Assembly: GCA_938091425.1 (NCBI GenBank)
Contig: CALKHC010000066.1
Coordinates: 1-36,733 of the forward strand
Source of the DNA: an uncultured Luminiphilus sp.
Lineage (GTDB): Bacteria; Pseudomonadota; Gammaproteobacteria; Pseudomonadales; Halieaceae
DNA: 36,733 bases
Reading direction: 5' to 3'
Shown here: in pieces, positions 25,230 through 33,952 of the stretch
Layout of the letters: every line of letters begins with the position of its first letter
Numbering within the stretch: position 1 is the stretch's first letter
The notes under the pieces: model-generated
The model's input: the letters and a program-made list of their open reading frames with translations, nothing else
Databases searched by the model: none
What the model was told of the DNA's origin: nothing
Made by a program: the position numbers and the translations under genes

Positions 25230-26365
25230 CGGGACAGAACCCTCTTTTCAGTGCTAATGGCGCTGAGAATACCGAAACCCAGCAACAAGGTGACAATCGA
25301 AGTCCCGCCAAAACTGACAAAAGGCAGTGGCACGCCCACGACAGGCAGGATCCCTGCGACCATACCCATGTTGACCAAGACATAAACGCCAAACGTCAGC
25401 GTGATGGCGCTAGCCAGTAACCGACCGTAGCTGGTCTGCGCCGTGAAGCTGATCCAAAGGCCCCGGGAAACCACCAGGCCATAGAGGAGCAACAACAAAA
25501 GCACACCGCGCAAACCCCATTCCTCGGCCAGCACCGCGATAATGAAGTCAGTTTGACTCTCGGGTAGGAAATCCAAGTGGGACTGGGTGCCCTGCAGGTA
25601 TCCCTTGCCAGACCAGCCACCAGAGCCAATTGCAGTCTTGGATTGAATAATGTTCCACCCGGCGCCCAATCTGTCCGCTTCCGGATTGAACAGGGTCAGA
25701 ATGCGTTGCTTTTGATAGTCCCGAAGCAGGAACAACCAAGCGGGCCAAATGCAGGCCAGCGCCGCCAACGCACCCGAGAAAATCTGCCACCAGCTGACGC
25801 CCGCCATAAATACAACAAAGGCGCCGCTGGCACCCACCAGAATGGCCGTACCGAGATCCGGCTGGGTCGCGATAGCAGCGGCCGGCAGAGCGATGATCAG
25901 CAATGTTGTCACTGTGGTGCTGGGCCGCGGCGGCAAGCCGTTTCGCACGACCCACGCGGCCACCATTAATGGCATGGCAATCTTCATGATCTCTGAGGGC
26001 TGAAAGCGGATAACCCCCAAGCTTAGCCATCGCTGCGCGCCCTTTGCCCCCACTCCAAAAAAAGGGACCAGTAGCAGCAGAAGCAGCGCTCCAAGATACA
26101 GCGTGGGGGCCCATCGCTGGAAGGTATCGAGACGAATTTGAGCCACGACCAATAAGACAGCAAAACCCACTACGAAATTACGGATCTGCCGGTTGACCGT
26201 GTCCCAATCGCCATCGGATGCACTAAAGAGCACGAACAACCCCGCTGTCATAATGGCCAGCATGGGCATCAGCAACACCACGTCGAGATGGAGTCGCTCG
26301 GCAGGCGTTTGTGCTCTCGCGAAGTCCCGATCAGAACCCTCAAAAAAACGGCTGTATTCAGGCAT
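25226..26365 (-). CDS. rodA: Rod-shape peptidoglycan polymerase RodA
   Basis: A 379-residue SEDS-family glycosyltransferase with about ten transmembrane helices. Diagnostic stretches are GAKGAQRWLSLG, RFQPSEIMKI, QPDLGTAILV, the QSHLDFLPESQTDFI loop and GVPLPFVSFGGTS. It polymerises lipid II together with PBP2 in the elongasome. I chose ATG at 26365, with GAGGCGA about 5 bases upstream, over the GTG directly before it at 26368. The start overlaps the mrdA end by 8 bp, which couples the two partner proteins. Confidence 0.96.
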   Translation of the reverse strand: MPEYSRFFEGSDRDFARAQTPAERLHLDVVLLMPMLAIMTAGLFVLFSASDGDWDTVNRQIRNFVVGFAVLLVVAQIRLDTFQRWAPTLYLGALLLLLLVPFFGVGAKGAQRWLSLGVIRFQPSEIMKIAMPLMVAAWVVRNGLPPRPSTTVTTLLIIALPAAAIATQPDLGTAILVGASGAFVVFMAGVSWWQIFSGALAALACIWPAWLFLLRDYQKQRILTLFNPEADRLGAGWNIIQSKTAIGSGGWSGKGYLQGTQSHLDFLPESQTDFIIAVLAEEWGLRGVLLLLLLYGLVVSRGLWISFTAQTSYGRLLASAITLTFGVYVLVNMGMVAGILPVVGVPLPFVSFGGTSIVTLLLGFGILSAISTEKRVLSR

Positions 26366-28205
26366 CACTCGCCTCGTTCAGCCAGGCATCCATTATCTGC
26401 CTGGCTACCGGTGACGCCGCACCACTGCCACCGCCATTTTCGGCGATGACCGCGACAACAATGCGTGGATTTTCAACAGGCGCGAAAGCGACAAACAGCC
26501 CGTGGTTGCGGTTGCGCTCGCTAATAGCGTCCTCGTCATAAATCGCGTCTTGAGCAATGCTGACCACCTGAGACGTGCCGGTTTTGCCCGCGATTTGGTA
26601 ACCGACACCCTTTGCTATCACCGCCGCGGTCCCCCGCGGGGAGTGCACGACATCCACCATACCTGCCACCACCGCCTGCCAGTCGGCATCATCCATTGGT
26701 ATCGGCGGGCGCTGCACGCCACCGACCGTCAGATCGTCAACTCGATGAACGACCGAGGGGACAAAGCTCTCACCTCTATTGGCCAACACCATTGCCGCTT
26801 GAGCCAACTGCAACGGAGTGGTCAACATATACCCCTGACCGATCCCGGCACTGATGGTCTCACCCGGGTACCAGGGCTCACCCAATGCGGCGCGTTTCCA
26901 CGCAGTGCTAGGCAGGATACCGTCCTGCTCACCGGTGGTATCGATCCCTGTGCGCTGGCCAAGACCGAACGGTTGCAGCACCTCCGCCATCGCGTCGATA
27001 CCCATTCGGTGAGCGAGGTCGTAATAATAGGTATCGCAGGACTCTGCGATGGCCATTCTCAGGTCAACCGTCTCTGCATGCCCCGTGCCGCGAACCCGGA
27101 GCGTCCAGTCCCGGTAGCGGCGATCATCGCCGGGCAGTCGGTACCAACCTGGATCAGGTATCTCGGTGTCGGGTGTGATGAAATCTCTGGCCAACGCGCC
27201 CAGACTGATCAGCGGCTTGACCGTCGATCCGGGTGGGTACTGCCCCTGCACGGCACGGTTGAGTAGCGGCGTATCCAGTGAGCCGCGGAGCTCAGCGTAA
27301 TCGGAATAGCTGATCCCTTCGACAAAAAGATTAGCGTCGTAGCTGGGATTGGACACCATGGCCAGCACGCCACCGGTGAGGGGATCAAGGGCCACCACTG
27401 CGCCCCTTTGATCACCAAGCGCCGCCACCGCCTCGCGTTGTAAATCTAGGTCCAGGTAAAGGCGAAGATTCTTGCCGGGCACCGGGGCCTGCTTCTCCAG
27501 TACACGCAAGACTCGCCCATGCGCGTTGGTCTCGATGTGTTGATAGCCCGGTTTGCCATGGAGCAGCGGCTCGTAGCGCTTTTCCAGCCCCACCTTGCCT
27601 GTGTGCAACGTGCCGCGGTAACGCTCTGTGTCAAGTTCAGCGAGGTCCTCAGCACTCACTCTGCCGACGTAGCCCAGCACATGACTGAGGGCCTCACCGT
27701 AGGGGTAGTCGCGGGTCAGTTGTGCGTCAACGACGACCCCTGGTAGTTGATGCAAGTCGACCGCAACAGTTGCCAGCGCCGCATCGTCCAAACCCAATTT
27801 TATCGGCACGGCCTCGAAGGGCCGGCGCCGGTCCGACCGCTCCTGAAAAGCCTTGAGTTCTCGATCCGTCAGCGAAAGGCGCTCCGTCAGGATACCGACC
27901 AATGCGGCGGGATCTTCACTGCGCTCCCTGACGACGCCAATCACAAAAGTCGGTTTATTCGCGGCCAGCAAGCGTCCTTTGCGATCCACAATCTGACCAC
28001 GCGTTGGGGGAATCACCTCGACCCTGATTCGGTTTCGATCCGACTGGGTCATAAAGTCGTCGTGCTGGGTAATTTGGAGTGAGTAGTATCGATAGACCAG
28101 CACGCCCAGCACAGCGATGAGCGCCAGTACGGCTGCGATCAAACGTGAGCGATTGATCATCCACTCCCGACGGGTGTCTCGCAGCGCGCCAAGGGTTCCG
28201 GCCAT
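26358..28205 (-). CDS. mrdA: Penicillin-binding protein 2 (elongation transpeptidase)
   Basis: A 615-residue class B PBP. A short cytoplasmic tail and one transmembrane helix (about 20-40) are followed by the pedestal domain (RNRIRVEVIPPTRGQIVDRKG) and the transpeptidase domain with S327TVK330, S389CD391 and K541TGT. It cross-links peptidoglycan made by RodA and sets rod shape. The third position of the SxN motif is Asp, as usual in PBP2. The ATG at 28205 overlaps the rlmH stop by one base. Confidence 0.96.
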   Translation of the reverse strand: MAGTLGALRDTRREWMINRSRLIAAVLALIAVLGVLVYRYYSLQITQHDDFMTQSDRNRIRVEVIPPTRGQIVDRKGRLLAANKPTFVIGVVRERSEDPAALVGILTERLSLTDRELKAFQERSDRRRPFEAVPIKLGLDDAALATVAVDLHQLPGVVVDAQLTRDYPYGEALSHVLGYVGRVSAEDLAELDTERYRGTLHTGKVGLEKRYEPLLHGKPGYQHIETNAHGRVLRVLEKQAPVPGKNLRLYLDLDLQREAVAALGDQRGAVVALDPLTGGVLAMVSNPSYDANLFVEGISYSDYAELRGSLDTPLLNRAVQGQYPPGSTVKPLISLGALARDFITPDTEIPDPGWYRLPGDDRRYRDWTLRVRGTGHAETVDLRMAIAESCDTYYYDLAHRMGIDAMAEVLQPFGLGQRTGIDTTGEQDGILPSTAWKRAALGEPWYPGETISAGIGQGYMLTTPLQLAQAAMVLANRGESFVPSVVHRVDDLTVGGVQRPPIPMDDADWQAVVAGMVDVVHSPRGTAAVIAKGVGYQIAGKTGTSQVVSIAQDAIYDEDAISERNRNHGLFVAFAPVENPRIVVAVIAENGGGSGAASPVARQIMDAWLNEASDA

Positions 28206-28675
28206 CAGTTACCCCGGTGGTAGGGGTGACCGGCCTGAACCGACCATGCTCTGTAAAGCTGTTCGGCCAAAATGACTCTCACCAATGGATGTGGCAGCGT
28301 GATCCGCCCGAGAGACCATCGCTCCCTCGCGCTATCGAGAATCCGCGAGTGCAGCCCATCGGGGCCGCCGATCACAATGCTCACCTGCTCGGCCTGCATC
28401 TGCCACTGATCAAAGCGCTCCGCAATCAGCTCGGTGCTGACTGCTTTGCCCGCTATATCCAGCGCGACCACATAATCCTTGGCGCTGAGCTTGGCGCCGA
28501 TCGCCTCTGCTTCCTGCTCGCGGTACTTCTCGGGGGTCGCTGACCCGCGTTTGGCAGGCGAGATATCGAGCCACTCGACGGGCACTTCACGCGGTAACCG
28601 GCGCGCGTACTCTGCCACTCCCTGATCCACCCATGCCGGCATTTTTTGCCCTATTGCCAGCACTCTGAGCCGCAT
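28205..28675 (-). CDS. rlmH: 23S rRNA (pseudouridine-1915-N3)-methyltransferase RlmH
   Basis: A 156-residue SPOUT methyltransferase (E. coli 155). The knot region VSIVIGGPDGLHSRI, then SLGRITLPHPLVRVILAEQLYRAWSVQAGHPYH, is diagnostic (split here between residues about 99-113 and 124-155). It methylates pseudouridine 1915 in helix 69 of assembled 70S ribosomes. The overlap with rsfS is one base (TGATG), placing two ribosome-linked genes at the head of the PBP2-RodA run, as in E. coli. Confidence 0.96.
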   Translation of the reverse strand: MRLRVLAIGQKMPAWVDQGVAEYARRLPREVPVEWLDISPAKRGSATPEKYREQEAEAIGAKLSAKDYVVALDIAGKAVSTELIAERFDQWQMQAEQVSIVIGGPDGLHSRILDSARERWSLGRITLPHPLVRVILAEQLYRAWSVQAGHPYHRGN

Positions 28676-29049
28676 CAGCTACTCCCAGGTTGTGCGGCCT
28701 GCACCGACCACAGGCGCTCGAGATCATAGAAACTTCGGGCGGCGGGCTGCATGACATGCACCACCACATCGCCAAAGTCGACGAGCACCCACTCACCGAC
28801 TCTTTCCCCCTCCACGCCCAGCGGCCGCACCCCCTGCTCTTTTGCCTTCATCAGGACGTTATTGGCAAGCGATTTTACGTGACGACTCGACGTGCCGCTG
28901 GCAACAATCAGCCAATCCATGACAGAGCTGAGCTCGCGGACGTCGAGCACGATGGGTTCCACCGCTTTGAGGTCTTCGAGCGCCTGCTGCGCGATGGCGA
29001 GCAGGTCAGCATCCTGTGTATTTTCCGGAGCGATGATGTCAGTGGTCAT
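28675..29049 (-). CDS. rsfS: Ribosomal silencing factor RsfS
   Basis: A 124-residue protein of the RsfS/Iojap family (E. coli 105). The core reads [29 protein letters not shown], followed by [16 protein letters not shown] and [11 protein letters not shown] (each within residues 35-115). It binds ribosomal protein uL14 and blocks subunit joining under nutrient shortage. The start overlaps the nadD stop by 4 bp (ATGA). Confidence 0.95.
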   Translation of the reverse strand: MTTDIIAPENTQDADLLAIAQQALEDLKAVEPIVLDVRELSSVMDWLIVASGTSSRHVKSLANNVLMKAKEQGVRPLGVEGERVGEWVLVDFGDVVVHVMQPAARSFYDLERLWSVQAAQPGSS

Positions 29050-29714
29050 GCCACGTCGCGACTGAGCAGTGCATGTTCGGAAATATACTCTATAACGCCC
29101 TCGGGTAGCAGAAACCTTGGGTCACGACCTTCAGCCATCATCGCGCGAATGTCGCTGGATGAAATATCCAGCAAGGGCTGCGCCATGGTGAATACGCCGC
29201 CGCCCGGACGCGATAGCAAGCCAGCCTTGTCGACCTTGTGCTCTTCCACCCAGCCCGACACCTCCGCCGGATACGGCTCGGCATCAGGGCGGCCTATCAC
29301 CACCACGTGCGCAAAGTCCAACAGCTCCCGCCATCGCGACCACTGAGGCAGGGTCGCCAGAACATCAGCACCAATGATCCACACTAGTGTGCGCTCTGCA
29401 CCACACGCGTGACGCAGATCCTCTAGCGTATCGACCGTGTAAGACGGACCGGGTCTGTCCAGCTCCCGAGCATCCACGGCAATACCACGCAAGTCAGCTA
29501 CCGCGAGCTCCAGCATCGCCAACCGATGTGTGGCGTCAACTGTCGCCTGGTCTTTCAGAGGAGATTGCGCGGCGGGGATCAAGTCGACCCGCTCCAGATT
29601 CAAGGTGTCGCGCACAGCCATCGCGCCGCGCAGGTGCCCAATATGAACCGGGTCAAAAGCGCCGCCCAGAAATCCAAGGGGAGGGTGCGGGTTGTTCATC
29701 TCTGCGGCACTCAC
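29046..29714 (-). CDS. nadD: Nicotinate-nucleotide adenylyltransferase NadD
   Basis: A 222-residue nucleotidyltransferase that makes nicotinate adenine dinucleotide, the next-to-last step of NAD synthesis. The phosphate-binding loop is [14 protein letters not shown] (His24 and His27 of the HxGH motif), and the C-terminal motif is [16 protein letters not shown] at 29714 overlaps the proA stop by 4 bp. ATG at 29699 is a possible start giving 217 residues. The nadD-rsfS-rlmH order is standard. Confidence 0.95.
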   Translation of the reverse strand: MSAAEMNNPHPPLGFLGGAFDPVHIGHLRGAMAVRDTLNLERVDLIPAAQSPLKDQATVDATHRLAMLELAVADLRGIAVDARELDRPGPSYTVDTLEDLRHACGAERTLVWIIGADVLATLPQWSRWRELLDFAHVVVIGRPDAEPYPAEVSGWVEEHKVDKAGLLSRPGGGVFTMAQPLLDISSSDIRAMMAEGRDPRFLLPEGVIEYISEHALLSRDVA

Positions 29715-30967
29715 TGGCGGATGTGCCCATCCCCTTTAACGATGTATTTTCTGGAAGTGAGTCCTTCCAACCCAACAGGACCTCGCGCATGAAGCTTGCC
29801 GGTGGAGATACCAATTTCCGCGCCAAGACCGTATTCGAAACCATCTGCGAATCGGGTCGAGGCATTGTGCATGACAGATCCTGAATCCACCTCGCGCAGA
29901 AAGCGCTCTGCCGTGCTCGTATTCTCAGTGACAATACTTTCGGTGTGATTCGACCCGTATTGGGCGATATGGGCCATGGCGTCGTCAACATCATCTACGA
30001 GCTTGACCGAGAGAATGGGTGCCAGGTACTCCGTTGACCAGTCCGCCTCCGCGGCATCGACGGTGATGTTAGGGGCCGCTTGTCGAGATGCCTCGCAGCC
30101 TCTGACCTCCACACCCTCTGACTGCAGCGCAGTGACCAGTTCAGGCAGCATGTCTGCCCGCGCTCTGGCGACCAACAGCGTCTCCATAGTATTGCAGGTG
30201 CCGTAACGCTGCGTTTTGGCGTTAAAGGCGATGCGATGGGCTTTATCGCGGTCAGCATCGGCGTCTATGTAGACATGACATATGCCGTCGAGATGCGCCA
30301 GCACCGGCACTTTGCTCTCCGCCGCAACACGCTCGATCAGTCCCTTGCCTCCGCGCGGCACCACCATGTCAACGTATTCGGGCATGGTCAGCAGTGCGCC
30401 CACCGCCGCACGATCAACCATCGGCACCACCTGGGCTGCTTGCACTGGTAAACCCGCGGCTGAGAGTCCCGCTGCGAGCGACTCACCCAAGGTCTTGTTG
30501 CAGTGAATCGCTTCAGAACCCCCTCGCAAAATCACCGCATTGCCCGCCTTTAGGCACAACGACGCGGCTTCAATTGTCACGTTCGGCCGCGACTCATAGA
30601 TCATGCCGATGACACCCAAAGGCACGCGCATAGTGCCGACGTCGATACCGGATGGCATCTGACGCATATCCGACACAGCACCGATGGGGTCAGGCAGCGC
30701 CGCCACCTGGCAAAGCCCCTCTTCCAACACATCAAGTTGCGCTGGCGTCAACGAGAGGCGGTCGAGCAAGGCGGGCTCAAGCCCGCTCTCGCGGCCTTGC
30801 TCAAGGTCACGCGCGTTAGCTGCCAGGATGGCCTCCCGATCAGCGGCAATCGCGGCGCGGATTTGTAGCAGCGCCTCATTGCGCTGCTCCGCACTCGACG
30901 ACGCCAAGACCCGCGCAGCGGCACGAGCTGACCGCCCCATCTCCATCATGGCCGCCTGAATGTCCAT
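29711..30967 (-). CDS. proA: Gamma-glutamyl phosphate reductase ProA
   Basis: A 418-residue NADPH-dependent reductase of the aldehyde dehydrogenase fold (E. coli 417). It forms glutamate-5-semialdehyde in proline synthesis. Marks include [34 protein letters not shown], the catalytic Cys in [12 protein letters not shown], and [20 protein letters not shown]. proB is not beside it in this window. It follows grxD by 26 bp and precedes nadD with a 4-bp overlap, as in Pseudomonas. Confidence 0.96.
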   Translation of the reverse strand: MDIQAAMMEMGRSARAAARVLASSSAEQRNEALLQIRAAIAADREAILAANARDLEQGRESGLEPALLDRLSLTPAQLDVLEEGLCQVAALPDPIGAVSDMRQMPSGIDVGTMRVPLGVIGMIYESRPNVTIEAASLCLKAGNAVILRGGSEAIHCNKTLGESLAAGLSAAGLPVQAAQVVPMVDRAAVGALLTMPEYVDMVVPRGGKGLIERVAAESKVPVLAHLDGICHVYIDADADRDKAHRIAFNAKTQRYGTCNTMETLLVARARADMLPELVTALQSEGVEVRGCEASRQAAPNITVDAAEADWSTEYLAPILSVKLVDDVDDAMAHIAQYGSNHTESIVTENTSTAERFLREVDSGSVMHNASTRFADGFEYGLGAEIGISTGKLHARGPVGLEGLTSRKYIVKGDGHIRQ

Positions 30968-30993
30968 AGTCGCGTCTGCCGGCCCTGCCAGGC

Positions 30994-31320
30994 TCAGTCT
31001 CCGCCCTCATCAGCACCAGCAGATACGAGCTCTTTGAGTTCCCCGGAGGCTTCCATGTCGCACACAATGTCACAGCCACCAACCAACTCACCGTCAACCC
31101 AGAGCTGAGGGAAAGTCGGCCAGTTAGCATAGGTGGGCAAATTGGCCCGAATCTCGGGGCTGCTCAGGACGTCCACGTAGGCGAATCGCTCTCCGCAGGA
31201 CATGAGCGCCTGCACGGTGCGCGCAGAAAAACCGCACTGGGGTTGGTTGGGCGAGCCTTTCATGTAAAGGATGATGCGGTTGCCCTCTACCTGCTCGCGA
31301 ATGGTCTCCATGATGTCCAT
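30994..31320 (-). CDS. grxD: Monothiol glutaredoxin (Grx4/GrxD family)
   Basis: A 108-residue CGFS-type glutaredoxin. The motif C29GFS is in [17 protein letters not shown], and the later pattern [20 protein letters not shown] holds the glutathione-binding TFPQ and GGCD. Such proteins carry or transfer [2Fe-2S] clusters, often with BolA partners, and do little classical disulfide reduction. GGAG lies about 7 bases before the ATG at 31320. It heads the minus-strand chain and is divergent from argD. Confidence 0.95.
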   Translation of the reverse strand: MDIMETIREQVEGNRIILYMKGSPNQPQCGFSARTVQALMSCGERFAYVDVLSSPEIRANLPTYANWPTFPQLWVDGELVGGCDIVCDMEASGELKELVSAGADEGGD

Positions 31321-31438
31321 AAACTACTCCGTAATGAAGGCGACGTGTCTTGATTCGCCCTTCGTAAAAGACGCCATTGTAATACGACAAAGGCGCAGCA
31401 AGCGCGGTGAGGGATGTAAAACCGCACACTCTGCAGAT

Positions 31439-31466
31439 TTGACTCAAGCGGACGCTCCGCTACTCT
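31439..31466 (+). promoter_or_regulatory. Candidate promoter for argD-argF
   Basis: TTGACT (31439-31444, 5 of 6 to the -35) and TACTCT (31461-31466, weak -10) are 16 bp apart, about 33 bases before the argD ATG. I could not find a convincing ArgR box. Confidence 0.35.
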
Positions 31467-31498
31467 TGCTCCCCTGAAAAAATAAGGGCTGATCCCCG

Positions 31499-32695
31499 AT
31501 GCCAGACGCGTCGCCCGCCATCATGCCGACCTACGGTCGTCTGCCAGTTACCTTTGCAAGAGGGGAAGGCGCCGTGCTCTACGATACGACTGGGAGGGCT
31601 TACCTCGACGGCTTGTCCGGCATTGCGGTCACCAATCTGGGACACCAGTATCCACGTGTGACTCAGGCGGTGGCCGAGCAGGCAGGCCGCCTCATTCATA
31701 CCTCAAACCTGTTCCACATCGGCTTGCAGGAGGCCGTAGCAGAGCAACTGCGCGCCGCGACCGGCATGGAAAACATGTTCTTCTGTAACTCGGGTGCCGA
31801 AGCCAATGAGGCGGCCATCAAGCTCGCACGCCGGTACGGCGATCAAAAAGGCATCGCCTCACCCCAGATCATTGTGCTCGATGGCGCCTTCCATGGCCGC
31901 ACACTCGGAGCGCTGTCCGCGACCGGTAACCAAAAAATCCGACAGGGTTTTGGCCCACTGCTGGAGGGTTTTCAGCGCGTCGCGCCAGACGACCTACCTG
32001 CCGTCGAAGCGCTGGCAGCTGAACGTCAGGATATCGTCGCAGTACTGGTGGAGCCGATTCTCGGCGAGGGAGGCGTCAGGCCGCTGGCCGTTGACTATCT
32101 TCAGGGGCTGCGTGGACTGTGCGATCAGCACGAGTGGCTGTTGATGTTCGATGAGGTGCAAACCGGCAATGGCCGCTGCGGATCGACCTATGTGTTCGAG
32201 CAGCTGGGCGTTGAACCCGATGTATTGCTGACTGCCAAAGGGTTGGGCAATGGTTTGCCTATTGGCGCTTGCATGGCAAAGGGTGTCGCCGCTGAGCAAT
32301 TAGGCCCCGGCGATCACGGCTCCACTTACGGTGGTAACCCGCTTTGCTGCGCGGCCGCTCAAGCCGTTCTGACCGCACTGGCCGAGGACGGCGTGATGCA
32401 ACAAGCCATCCTCATCCGCGAGGCGCTGATCAGCGGACTGCAAGACAAACTGTGTGACGCGAGCTTGGTAAGCGAGGTGCGTGGCAGAGGGCTCATGATC
32501 GGAATACAGCCCAGTACTGCGACCGGCGAGATCGTCAAACGCGGTTTGGATCAGGGCTTGTTACTCAATATTGCGGGTGGCGATACCATTCGCGTTCTGC
32601 CGCCGCTAGTGATGACCCTGGAGCAAGCCGGCGAGTTGGGCGCAGGCATCGCACAGATTCTAAACGACGTGGCTGAGCAGGAAGACAACGCATGA
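31499..32695 (+). CDS. argD: Acetylornithine/N-succinyldiaminopimelate aminotransferase ArgD
   Basis: A 398-residue class III PLP aminotransferase. Marks are [18 protein letters not shown], the [14 protein letters not shown] loop, [13 protein letters not shown], and the PLP Lys247 in [13 protein letters not shown]. It converts N-acetylglutamate semialdehyde to N-acetylornithine, and in many bacteria also serves lysine synthesis. The direct link to argF by a 4-bp overlap supports the arginine role over the catabolic AstC. AAGGG lies about 12 bases before the ATG. Confidence 0.93.
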   Translation: MPDASPAIMPTYGRLPVTFARGEGAVLYDTTGRAYLDGLSGIAVTNLGHQYPRVTQAVAEQAGRLIHTSNLFHIGLQEAVAEQLRAATGMENMFFCNSGAEANEAAIKLARRYGDQKGIASPQIIVLDGAFHGRTLGALSATGNQKIRQGFGPLLEGFQRVAPDDLPAVEALAAERQDIVAVLVEPILGEGGVRPLAVDYLQGLRGLCDQHEWLLMFDEVQTGNGRCGSTYVFEQLGVEPDVLLTAKGLGNGLPIGACMAKGVAAEQLGPGDHGSTYGGNPLCCAAAQAVLTALAEDGVMQQAILIREALISGLQDKLCDASLVSEVRGRGLMIGIQPSTATGEIVKRGLDQGLLLNIAGGDTIRVLPPLVMTLEQAGELGAGIAQILNDVAEQEDNA

Positions 32696-33600
32696 ATGCG
32701 CCAAGACACTTTCTCACCTTGATGGATCTCGCGCCCAATGAAATCAGGGCGCTTATTGCGCGTGCTATTGAATTAAAAGCGCAGCACCGAGCAGGCACCG
32801 CGTCGCGCAGCCTTGAGGGCAAGGTGTTGGCGATGATTTTCACCAAAGCGTCAACCCGCACCCGCGTCTCATTTGAGGCCGGCATGGCGCAGCTCGGCGG
32901 CAGCGCGCTGTTTCTGTCGGGTCAGGACACCCAGCTGGGTCGAGGTGAGCCCATCGAGGACAGCGCCCGCGTGATCTCTTCAATGGTCGATATCGTCATG
33001 ATCAGAACCTTTTCGCACGCGGACGTTGTAGATTTTGCCTCGCACTCCAGCGTGCCCGTCATCAATGGCCTGACGGACACCTACCACCCCTGCCAAATTC
33101 TGGCGGATCTGCAGACCTATTTTGAAGTCAGAGGAGATATCAGCGGACGCAAGGTCTGCTGGTTAGGGGACGGCAATAACGTCTGTCACTCGTGGATGAA
33201 TGCCGCCCGCCAACTCGACTTTGAGCTGATCGTGGCGTGTCCCGAGGGGTATGACCCGGATCCCGCACTGCTCGCCGCCTGCGGGCAGCACGCCCGTATC
33301 GAACGTGATCCCGCTACCGCCGCAGAGGGCGCGCACCTGCTGGTGACGGATGTGTGGGCGTCGATGGGCCAAGAAAGTGAGCAGGCAGTGCGCGAGGCCG
33401 TATTGGCTCCTTATCAGCTGAATCAAGCGCTGCTCGAGAGCGCACACTCCGATGCCCTCTACATGCATTGTCTGCCTGCTCATAGAGGAGAGGAAATTAC
33501 GGCGGAGCTCATGGATGCATCCGACTCCGTCATTTGGCAGGAGGCGGAAAATCGTCTGCATGCACAAAAAGCGCTGATGGAACTGCTACTCAAAGCCTAA
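32692..33600 (+). CDS. argF: Ornithine carbamoyltransferase ArgF
   Basis: A 302-residue enzyme joining ornithine and carbamoyl phosphate to citrulline. The carbamoyl-phosphate motif STRTR (54-58), HPCQ (132-135), and the ornithine-binding region [14 protein letters not shown] are all present. VWASMG matches the DVWxSMG ornithine loop. Length fits the anabolic trimeric type. It is translationally coupled to argD (ATGA). No clear terminator follows. Confidence 0.96.
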   Translation: MNAPRHFLTLMDLAPNEIRALIARAIELKAQHRAGTASRSLEGKVLAMIFTKASTRTRVSFEAGMAQLGGSALFLSGQDTQLGRGEPIEDSARVISSMVDIVMIRTFSHADVVDFASHSSVPVINGLTDTYHPCQILADLQTYFEVRGDISGRKVCWLGDGNNVCHSWMNAARQLDFELIVACPEGYDPDPALLAACGQHARIERDPATAAEGAHLLVTDVWASMGQESEQAVREAVLAPYQLNQALLESAHSDALYMHCLPAHRGEEITAELMDASDSVIWQEAENRLHAQKALMELLLKA

Positions 33601-33746
33601 AGACCCCCCGCACCCCGGGCTGTGGGTATTACCGTTTTTCCAGCGAAAATGACAAAAATCTTTCACGTCCCCCATTCGCGGGGATAAACGTGTTTTCAAT
33701 ATAAAAGTCAGTGGCTTAGAGCGGAAGAGACGCTAGCAGCGCTTCG

Positions 33747-33766
33747 TTACCCACAGAATGTCCACA
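33747..33766 (+). promoter_or_regulatory. Two tandem DnaA-box-like sites
   Basis: TTACCCACA (33747-33755) differs by one base from TTATCCACA, and ATGTCCACA (33758-33766) by two. They lie in the same direction, 11 bp apart start to start, just upstream of the candidate nrdA promoter. In E. coli DnaA binds upstream of the nrdAB promoter. The sites are degenerate. Confidence 0.33.
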
Positions 33767-33788
33767 AAAAAGACCCAGCATCCTCCGC

Positions 33789-33817
33789 TTGCATTGTCGG
33801 TCAGACCCGCCTATCTT
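33789..33817 (+). promoter_or_regulatory. Candidate nrdA promoter
   Basis: TTGCAT (33789-33794) and TATCTT (33812-33817) have an ideal 17-bp spacer. The -10 is 4 of 6 and overlaps the first NrdR-like box. Transcription would start near 33825, giving a leader of about 130 bases. Confidence 0.35.
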
Positions 33818-33853
33818 GGGGTTTCCGGAGCAGTGAACCCCCACATATAGGTG
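33806..33853 (+). promoter_or_regulatory. Pair of NrdR-box-like sites
   Basis: The NrdR box consensus is acaCwAtATaTwGtgt. The second 16-mer (33838-33853) fits all six most conserved positions; the first (33806-33821) fits four. Their starts are exactly 32 bp apart, the spacing known for NrdR box pairs, and the first overlaps the candidate -10. NrdR is a dATP/ATP-sensing repressor of ribonucleotide reductase genes. The flanks are C-rich and degenerate. Confidence 0.4.
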
Positions 33854-33952
33854 TTGAGCCAAAAAACCATACAAAGCTCAACGGAAGCCCGTTTCCGGTA
33901 AAAAAGGACCAGCACATCTCGATAAATTGGCGTTTCAGAGGCAGCCCAAGAT

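Larger units (their letters stand above)
33601..33952 (+). promoter_or_regulatory. argF-nrdA intergenic control region
   Basis: 352 bp without a believable gene. From left to right it holds a small TCCCC/GGGGA hairpin (33668-33683), two tandem DnaA-box-like 9-mers (33747-33766), a candidate sigma70 promoter (33789-33817), two NrdR-like boxes (33806-33853), an inverted repeat GGGGTT/AACCCC (33819-33841 region) between them, a CGGAA/TTCCG hairpin near 33881-33897, and CAGAGG (33936-33941) as a rather distant ribosome site for nrdA. It most likely carries the nrdA promoter and its cell-cycle and dNTP control. Confidence 0.5.

Noticed and set aside
25548-26114. 188-codon minus-strand frame overlapping rodA
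   Set aside because: It is a shifted reading of the conserved RodA sequence; RodA itself is intact, so no frameshift is needed.
26502-27266. 254-codon plus-strand frame inside mrdA
   Set aside because: It is antisense to conserved PBP2 motifs, with no recognisable protein pattern.
33650-33688. Possible 12-codon leader peptide (MTKIFHVPHSRG)
   Set aside because: The ribosome site is poor, codons show no regulatory bias, and it lies about 100 bp upstream of the candidate promoter start; chance is the simplest reading.
33601-33952. Cobalamin riboswitch before nrdA, suggested by GGTCAGACCCGCC near 33799
   Set aside because: It lacks two bases of the B12 box and the other conserved riboswitch segments, and the gene is a class I enzyme that does not use cobalamin.
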